Source: Pseudomonadota bacterium (lineage in GTDB: Bacteria > Pseudomonadota > Alphaproteobacteria > UBA828 > JAPUJA01). From it: a stretch of 9,572 nucleotides of DNA. Positions 5,746 to 9,572 of this stretch are shown here, in pieces (position 1 is the stretch's first letter; every line of letters starts with the position of its first letter). A program made the position numbers and the translations under genes. The DNA lies in NCBI GenBank assembly GCA_027296525.1, contig JAPUJA010000022.1, forward strand, positions 1 through 9,572, read 5' to 3'. The notes under the pieces are model-generated. The model was not told the DNA's origin. It saw only the letters and a list, made by a program, of their open reading frames with translations, and made no database searches.

Positions 5746-6564
5746 TCACCATTCCTGCTGATCGGAATTGCGCTTCGGCACCGCCCAACAAAGATGCTGT
5801 CCGCCATCGAGCGCGATCATCTGTCCCGTCATCGCCGGCTGGGCGAGTATAAACCGGACCGCTTCGCAAATCTCCTGGGGTGTTGTGCCCCGCCCCAGCG
5901 GCATGGCCTCGCACTGAGCCTTGAACTCGGCTTCCGTCTGTTGGCGGCTTGCGTGTGTCGGGCCCGGGCCGATGGGGTTGACGCGGTTGCGCGGCGCGAG
6001 CGCGAGCGCAAGCGTCTGGGTCAACGTCCAAAGCCCGGCCTTGCTCACGGTGTAGGAGACGAAGTAGGGGGTGGGGTTCCAGACCCGCTGGTCGATCATG
6101 TTGATCGTGTTGCCGGGGGTGCGGGCGGGGAGCCCCTTCGCGAAGGACTGGATGAGCCAAAACGCCGCGCTCAGGTTCACGGCCATATGGGCGTCCCAGC
6201 TCGCGCGTGTCGCCGTATCGACCCGGTCGTCCTCGAACACCGAGGCGTTGTTGACGAGCAGGGTGAGCGGTCCGAGCGCGCCCGCCGCCTCACCGATGAG
6301 CGTCGAGGCGCGGTGCCCGTCGGCGAGGTCCGCTTCGATTGCGGTCGCTCGTTGGCCCAGGGTTCGGATCTCCTCGACGACGCTTCGAGCGGCCTCGGCC
6401 GAATCGTGATGGTGCACGGCCACCGACCAGCCGTGGCCGGCGAGGTCGAGCGCGATCGCCCGGCCGATCCGCTGGCCGGCGCCGGTGACGAGCGCGACGC
6501 GCGAGTCTTTTTCGGTCATGGGGCGTTCGGTCATGGGGCGTTCGGTCATGGGGCGTTCGGTCAT
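5746..6564 (-). CDS. SDR oxidoreductase of pteridine-reductase (PTR1/FolM) type
   Basis: From ATG at 6564 the product is 272 aa. Numbering from there, the nucleotide-binding loop is TGAGQRIG (27-34), the TGxxxRxG form with Arg32 in place of the usual Gly. NNAS is at 105-108, and INMID places Asp158 where ordinary SDRs have the catalytic Ser. Tyr171 and Lys175 are in SYTVSK, and GQMIALDGGQH is near the end. The Arg loop and the Asp are hallmarks of NADPH-dependent pteridine reductases, and the next gene is folB, so reduction of a dihydropterin or dihydrofolate is likely. The N-terminus is odd: in-frame ATGs at 6564, 6549, 6534 and 6519 encode three MTERP repeats and then MTEK. None has a good ribosome site. 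6564 is chosen because its ATG overlaps the stop of the preceding mini-ORF (ATGA). 6519 would give a 257-aa protein of ordinary length. Confidence 0.88.
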   Translation of the reverse strand: MTERPMTERPMTERPMTEKDSRVALVTGAGQRIGRAIALDLAGHGWSVAVHHHDSAEAARSVVEEIRTLGQRATAIEADLADGHRASTLIGEAAGALGPLTLLVNNASVFEDDRVDTATRASWDAHMAVNLSAAFWLIQSFAKGLPARTPGNTINMIDQRVWNPTPYFVSYTVSKAGLWTLTQTLALALAPRNRVNPIGPGPTHASRQQTEAEFKAQCEAMPLGRGTTPQEICEAVRFILAQPAMTGQMIALDGGQHLCWAVPKRNSDQQEW

Positions 6565-6606
6565 GGGGCGATTTCGCTCATGGGGCGATTTCGCTCATGG
6601 GGCGAT
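6517..6606. repeat. Tandem array of ATG-containing 15- and 17-bp units at the SDR start
   Basis: On the plus strand three identical 15-bp units (CATGGGGCGTTCGGT) begin at 6517, 6532 and 6547. Two identical 17-bp units (CATGGGGCGATTTCGCT) follow from 6562 and 6579, and a partial copy (CATGGGGCGAT) from 6596. Every unit carries a start codon on the minus strand. The 15-bp units preserve reading frame and add MTERP to the SDR. The 17-bp units do not preserve frame, and each produces the mini-ORF MSEIAP-stop. Near-perfect identity of neighbouring units suggests recent slippage expansion. Confidence 0.92.
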
Positions 6607-6658
6607 CATCGGGCAGCCGCCTCCCGGCATCAAGAAGGATCGCGCCCGAGGTCGGCAT
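6561..6658 (-). promoter_or_regulatory. Chain of overlapping mini-ORFs linking the CBS gene to the SDR gene
   Basis: On the minus strand the CBS stop codon and an ATG share one base (TGATG, ATG at 6658). That ATG opens a 26-codon frame, beginning MPTSGAILLDAGRR and ending in MSEIAP, which stops at 6578. Its TGA overlaps the ATG at 6581 (ATGA), which opens a second MSEIAP frame stopping at 6561. That TGA in turn overlaps the SDR ATG at 6564 (ATGA). A GGAGG at 6624-6620 lies 10 nt before another ATG at 6609, whose MIAP frame also ends in ATGA at 6598. The arrangement would pass ribosomes from one frame to the next. Whether it is used is inference. Confidence 0.55.
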
Positions 6659-7089
6659 CAATTCGCGTCACCCGCCGGAGGTTTCTGATCGTCGGTCTCG
6701 ATGTAACGAAAGACCATGTCGCGCAGCGTGACGAACCCGGCGAGCTCGTGGTTATCGATCACGAGGCAGCGGGACAGGCCGAAGCGGGCGAGCAGGCGGA
6801 TGGCATATTTGATGTCCATGCCGGCGTCCAGCGTGAACACCGGCTTCGACATGATCTCGTAGACGTTCGTGCGATCGAGCGAGCGGCCCTTCGCGATCAC
6901 CTCATTGGCGATATCGGAGACGACGACCATGCCGTACTCGTCGCCCTCATGACGCTTCTCGATCACGAGCGAGCCGATGTTGGCCTCCCTCATCTTCGCG
7001 ATCGCCTCGCGCACCGTCGCGAGACCGTCGATCGGTTTCGGCATCGGCGTCATGACCCGGCGCACCGTGAAGTAGGTTTTCTTGGTCAT
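6658..7089 (-). CDS. Two-CBS-domain protein
   Basis: A 143-aa protein made of little more than a CBS pair. CBS1 spans about residues 10-66 (VRRVMTPMPKPIDGLATVREAIAKM ending in GMVVVSDIANEV). CBS2 spans about 76-131 (VYEIMSKPVFTLDAGMDIKYAIRLL ending in GFVTLRDMVFRYI). Paired CBS domains form a Bateman module that binds adenine nucleotides (AMP, ATP, S-adenosylmethionine) and regulates a partner enzyme or transporter. Its ATG at 7089 overlaps the stop of the PII-like gene (ATGA), so the two are translationally coupled. This suggests it senses energy state for the DUF1538 membrane pair upstream. No catalytic domain or membrane segment is present. The short acidic C-tail is not conserved-looking. 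Confidence 0.9.
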   Translation of the reverse strand: MTKKTYFTVRRVMTPMPKPIDGLATVREAIAKMREANIGSLVIEKRHEGDEYGMVVVSDIANEVIAKGRSLDRTNVYEIMSKPVFTLDAGMDIKYAIRLLARFGLSRCLVIDNHELAGFVTLRDMVFRYIETDDQKPPAGDAN

Positions 7090-7436
7090 AATTCGTCCTC
7101 GATCTCGCTTTGGATGGTCTCGATCTGATGGCGCAAGCCCACGGCGTCTTCGACGTCGATCTGGAGCGCGATGCCGGTCCCCGATTTCTCGTCGAAGGCG
7201 CCGACCGATGCGATCCGTTCAAGAATCGACCGGCTTAGATGCTCCTCGACGACGAAGAGCAGCATATCGCGGCGGCCGGTGAGATCGAGGCCAAAAAACG
7301 TTCGGCCCCGCTCGAGACCCTCGCCGCGACAGCTCGTCACGATGGTGGCGCCGGTGGCGCCGGCCTCGCGCCCGGCCTCCAAAACGGTGTCCGTTTCGCT
7401 GTCGTCGACGAGGGCTATGATCAGCTTAAACTTCAT
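7086..7436 (-). CDS. PII-like signalling protein of a DUF1538 operon
   Basis: A 116-aa protein with a PII-type ferredoxin-like order. It has beta-1 MKFKLIIALVDD, a helix with AGREAGATGATIV, and a loop at about residues 36-56 (CRGEGLERGRTFFGL) where PII proteins carry the T-loop. Next come a strand MLLFVVEEH, a helix, and KSGTGIALQIDVEDAVGL (85-101), which resembles the PII pattern G-K-I-F-V-x-P-V-E-D-A-V. The uridylylated Tyr of classical GlnB/GlnK is not at the expected place, so nitrogen-type covalent control is unlikely. Nucleotide or ligand sensing remains plausible. GGAGG lies a few nt before ATG 7436. The start overlaps the upstream DUF1538 gene by 11 nt and the stop overlaps the CBS gene by 4 nt. 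PII proteins coupled to membrane proteins usually gate or regulate them, as GlnK does AmtB. That role is inferred here. Confidence 0.85.
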   Translation of the reverse strand: MKFKLIIALVDDSETDTVLEAGREAGATGATIVTSCRGEGLERGRTFFGLDLTGRRDMLLFVVEEHLSRSILERIASVGAFDEKSGTGIALQIDVEDAVGLRHQIETIQSEIEDEL

Positions 7437-8256
7437 CTTTTCCTCCTACGGTCGATGATGCCCTGCGGCGTGCGCGAAGCTCGCCGAGCTGGGCATAGGC
7501 CAAGACGGTGATGATGGGGAAAACGCTCGCGAAGGCGATCAGCCCGAAACCGTCGATCAAAGGGCTTCGCCCCGGAATGGTCGAGGCGAGGCCGAGGCCG
7601 AGCGCCGCCAGCAACGGGACGGTCACGGTCGAGGTCGTCACCCCGCCGGAGTCGTAGGCGAGCGGAATGATGGTCTTGGTGGCGTCCCGGGATTGCGCGA
7701 GCATCGTCTGGGCGATCACCAGGACATAGGCGCCGATCAGAAAGTAATGGAGCGGAAGGCCGACGACGATCCGGAAGGTCCCGAGCGTGACGCCGAGCGC
7801 GACGCCGATGGCGACCGCGGAGCGCAGGCCCCAGATGCCGACCGTTCCGCCCGAGACGGAATTGGCCTTGATCGCGACGGCGATGAGCGAGGGCTCGGCG
7901 ACGGTCGTGGCGAAGCCGATCGCGGCGGCGTAGAGATAGACCCAGTAGTAATCCGGCCAGCGCACCGGAGCGACGAGCCCTTGGGCGAGCGCGCCCAGGC
8001 CGTCGGGCGAAATGAAGGCGGGCGCGGTCAACTGTTGGGCCATGGTGCGCCCGATCGGGAAGAGGGCTTCCTCGAGCCCGATCAGGAAAAGCGCGAGGCC
8101 CAACACGACATAGACGGTCCCCACGAGCACGCGACGAAGATTGGGCGGCCGCTTGCGCAGAACAAAGAGTTGGAACGCGAAGACGATCGCGACGATCGGC
8201 AGGACGTCGAGCACCACCTGAAACAGCGCATCGGCGACGAGCTTCCCGAGTTCCAT
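7426..8256 (-). CDS. DUF1538 integral membrane protein, second of pair
   Basis: A 276-aa, strongly hydrophobic protein with about seven or eight predicted membrane segments. Motifs shared with the neighbouring paralogue are VVLGLALFLIGLEEALFPIG (about 50-69), ATTVAEPSLIAV (116-127), AYDSGGVTTSTVTVPL (200-215) and GRSPLIDGFG (229-238). The invariant Glu, Asp and the GGVTTST stretch inside membrane regions look like ion-handling positions. I recall a report of a DUF1538 pair (UmpAB) from a Halomonas acting as a cation/proton antiporter; I cannot verify this here. The C-terminal tail (LGELRARRRASS onward) is short and basic, likely cytoplasmic. It starts 11 nt after the first DUF1538 stop, with AAAGG upstream, and overlaps the PII-like start. 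The two DUF1538 proteins probably form one heteromeric transporter. Confidence 0.92.
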   Translation of the reverse strand: MELGKLVADALFQVVLDVLPIVAIVFAFQLFVLRKRPPNLRRVLVGTVYVVLGLALFLIGLEEALFPIGRTMAQQLTAPAFISPDGLGALAQGLVAPVRWPDYYWVYLYAAAIGFATTVAEPSLIAVAIKANSVSGGTVGIWGLRSAVAIGVALGVTLGTFRIVVGLPLHYFLIGAYVLVIAQTMLAQSRDATKTIIPLAYDSGGVTTSTVTVPLLAALGLGLASTIPGRSPLIDGFGLIAFASVFPIITVLAYAQLGELRARRRASSTVGGKDEV

Positions 8257-8267
8257 CGTCTGCGCCT

Positions 8268-9041
8268 TTAGAAGAGGATTCCGAACAGCATGACGAAGAT
8301 CACCGGCGTCAGAACCGCGAGTGCGATCATGCCGAAGCCGTCGCTCATCGGATTGCGCCCGCGGATCACGGTCGCGAAGCCGATGCCGAGCGCGGTGACG
8401 AGTGGCACGGTGATCGTCGAGGTGGTCACCCCGCCCGCGTCATAGGCGATCCCGATGATCTCGTCGGGCGCCACGTAGGTGATCGCCACGACGATGACGT
8501 AGCCGCCGATGATGAGCCAGTGGAGCGGCCAGCCCTTGAGGATGCGCAGCACCCCGATCACGATCGCGACGCCCACGGCGCCGGCCACCGTGTAGCGCAA
8601 GCCGTCGGCATAGGCGCCGATGGCCGCGTCGTTGGGCTCGATCACGCCTGCGCTCGCGGCCATTCGGGCGGCTTCCCGGGTGATCGCGAGCAGCGCTGGC
8701 TCGGCGATCGTCGTGCCGAACCCGAGGACAAAAGCGAACAGGAGGAGCCACCAGATGTTGCCGCGCCGGGCAAAATCCTGGGCGAGGCTCTCACCGATCG
8801 GAAACAAGCCCATCTCGAGGCCCTTGATGAAGAGCGCGAGCCCGACCACGACGAAAAAGAGCCCGACGATGATCTCCTCCAGATTGGGGAAGGGTCGCTC
8901 GAGCACGACGAGCTGGAAGAACGCGATCACCAGGACGATCGGGGCGATATCGCGGATCGTGCCGAGGACGAGGCGGAGGAGGGAGGCGAGCAGGCGGACG
9001 ACGGGAAACCGCTTGGTGATGGCGCCGATCCGATCGTTCAC
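8268..9041 (-). CDS. DUF1538 integral membrane protein, first of pair
   Basis: A 257-aa multi-pass membrane protein and the first gene of the right-hand minus-strand operon. The diagnostic DUF1538 stretches are GLALFIKGLEMGLFPIG (67-83), GFGTTIAEPALLAI (107-120), YDAGGVTTSTITVP (200-213) and GRNPMSDGFG (228-237). All recur in the next gene, so the two arose by duplication. The short basic N-terminus (MNDRIGAITKRFPVVR) suggests a cytoplasmic start. The start is GTG at 9041 with GGAG 3 nt upstream, which is tight; I see no better in-frame start. It is likely a subunit of a transporter regulated by the PII-like and CBS proteins encoded downstream. The transported ion or solute cannot be read from sequence. 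Confidence 0.92.
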   Translation of the reverse strand: MNDRIGAITKRFPVVRLLASLLRLVLGTIRDIAPIVLVIAFFQLVVLERPFPNLEEIIVGLFFVVVGLALFIKGLEMGLFPIGESLAQDFARRGNIWWLLLFAFVLGFGTTIAEPALLAITREAARMAASAGVIEPNDAAIGAYADGLRYTVAGAVGVAIVIGVLRILKGWPLHWLIIGGYVIVVAITYVAPDEIIGIAYDAGGVTTSTITVPLVTALGIGFATVIRGRNPMSDGFGMIALAVLTPVIFVMLFGILF

Positions 9042-9412
9042 GGGCTCCCCCGAAAGAATCGCGGCCGACGTTTCGCCGCCCCGCCGGCCCTTCCATTGAC
9101 GGAGGTCGCCGGCTGCGCGTCGGCTCCGATCGGCCGACGGCGTCGATCTTAGCGGCGGTTTCGGAGCGCGGAAAGATCCGCGCGAGGGAGCGCGCTTGAA
9201 TCTCCCTTAAGCTGGGATTTCCCAGATGATTCCTCCCAACCACCGAAGACGGTAGCACACTTGTGTTTTGGTCGAAGCGTGACCTTACAACCCGGTTCGG
9301 GGTCTTGGGATGGGCGCTCGGTGCGTCCGAGACCTCGCCGAGACGCAATCGGGTGCGAGAAACCGGTCATTCGGCAAATGCGGAGCGCCCGGTTCCCGCC
9401 GGTTCAACCCCG

Positions 9413-9444
9413 CAGCGCTGACATTGGACGTCATGTCAGTGCTG
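9413..9444. repeat. 12-bp-stem hairpin
   Basis: CAGCGCTGACAT (9413-9424) pairs with ATGTCAGTGCTG (9433-9444) across the 8-nt loop TGGACGTC. The only imperfection is one G-T/G-U pair. No T-run follows on either strand, so it is not a standard terminator. It could be a mobile-repeat arm, a protein-binding palindrome or a structured RNA element. A smaller CGGCC-GCA-GGCCG hairpin follows at about 9449-9461. Confidence 0.75.
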
Positions 9445-9524
9445 GCTTCGGCCGCAGGCCGTCGTTCAGTCGCAGGATCTCCGCGAACAGAGGTCTTGAG
9501 ACCCGTGGACCGGTGATGCCGCGA

Positions 9525-9552
9525 ATGTCCGCAATGGGTCATAAGCAGACAT
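9525..9552. repeat. Imperfect hairpin, possible edge of a rhizobial-type interspersed repeat
   Basis: ATGTCCGC (9525-9532) and GCAGACAT (9545-9552) are inverted with one mismatch around a 12-nt loop. Read on the plus strand it encodes MSAMGHKQT and a stop. From memory, strings like MSAxGxKQT/KRT recur in many spurious hypothetical proteins of Bradyrhizobium-like genomes because they come from a dispersed DNA repeat. The assignment rests on that recollection only. Confidence 0.35.
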
Positions 9553-9572
9553 AGAGGCCTTGCACCCTGGAC

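Larger units (their letters stand above)
9042..9572. other. Gene-free right end, promoter region of the DUF1538 operon plus hairpin-rich DNA
   Basis: No open frame in these 531 bp has recognisable protein features; the short frames on both strands are low-complexity and overlap each other. The minus-strand operon promoter should lie in the first 200 bp, but I could not identify a convincing -35/-10 pair. Small inverted repeats occur at 9212-9225 (CTGGG, 4-nt loop, CCCAG) and around 9257-9266 (ACAC-TT-GTGT). The far end holds a strong hairpin (9413-9444) and an imperfect one (9525-9552), listed separately. Confidence 0.6.

Noticed and set aside
6517..6606. Tandem repeat as a CRISPR array
   Set aside because: Units are contiguous, with no spacers, and far too short for CRISPR repeats.
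4768..7128. Very long plus-strand open frame (786 aa) spanning the VOC end, the gap, folB, the SDR and the CBS gene
   Set aside because: It crosses three well-supported minus-strand genes and a gene-free gap. Its long length comes from GC-rich codon bias, and the translation has no recognisable domain.
9400..9412. GGTTCAACCCC, resembling a tRNA T-arm
   Set aside because: No matching acceptor stem, D-arm or anticodon arm could be drawn around it.
9149..9554. Several short open frames at the right end
   Set aside because: They overlap in several frames, are low-complexity and show no recognisable protein motifs. The hairpins explain the structure better.

Overview
The window is GC-rich DNA with tightly packed, operon-organised genes that look alphaproteobacterial. 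I base this on base composition, on the style of the FolB and SDR proteins, on the GlxB/glutamine-synthetase-type cluster, and on a short tail sequence at the right edge that resembles an interspersed repeat I associate with rhizobial genomes. I cannot assign a genus.

Left block (1-4922). A minus-strand operon reads, in transcription order, FAD-dependent (DAO/sarcosine-oxidase-beta-like) oxidoreductase, then glutamine-synthetase-family ligase, then class II glutamine amidotransferase, which runs off the left edge. Divergent from it are a GntR/FadR-type regulator and, 11 nt behind that, a small VOC (glyoxalase-fold) protein. The spacer between the two transcription units is AT-rich and packed with ATTGGT/ACCAAT half-sites plus two perfect short tandem duplications, so the GntR protein is the likely local regulator. 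The gene set resembles the N-methylglutamate (GmaS/Mgs/Mgd) and rhizobial GlxBCD-GlnT systems, in which an amine is captured by a GS-like ligase or glutamate-synthase-like proteins and a flavoprotein oxidises the product. The proteins here are unusual in detail and the substrate is unknown.

Middle (4923-5262). The 340-bp gap between convergent genes has two sites matching the DnaA-box consensus TTATNCACA in the same orientation, with an all-A/T tract between them.

Right block (5263-9041). A long minus-strand run reads, in transcription order: two consecutive DUF1538 membrane proteins, a PII-like protein (overlapping), a two-CBS-domain protein (overlapping ATGA), then a pteridine-reductase-type SDR and FolB (dihydroneopterin aldolase). 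The first four form a membrane transport/sensing unit. The last two belong to pterin/folate metabolism. The junction between the CBS gene and the SDR gene is the oddest part of the window. It is a tandem array of ATG-containing 15- and 17-bp units that makes chained mini-ORFs, each stop overlapping the next start, running from the CBS stop codon to the SDR start.

Right edge (9042-9572). No convincing gene is seen. The region has a strong 12-bp-stem hairpin and an imperfect hairpin encoding MSAMGHKQT.
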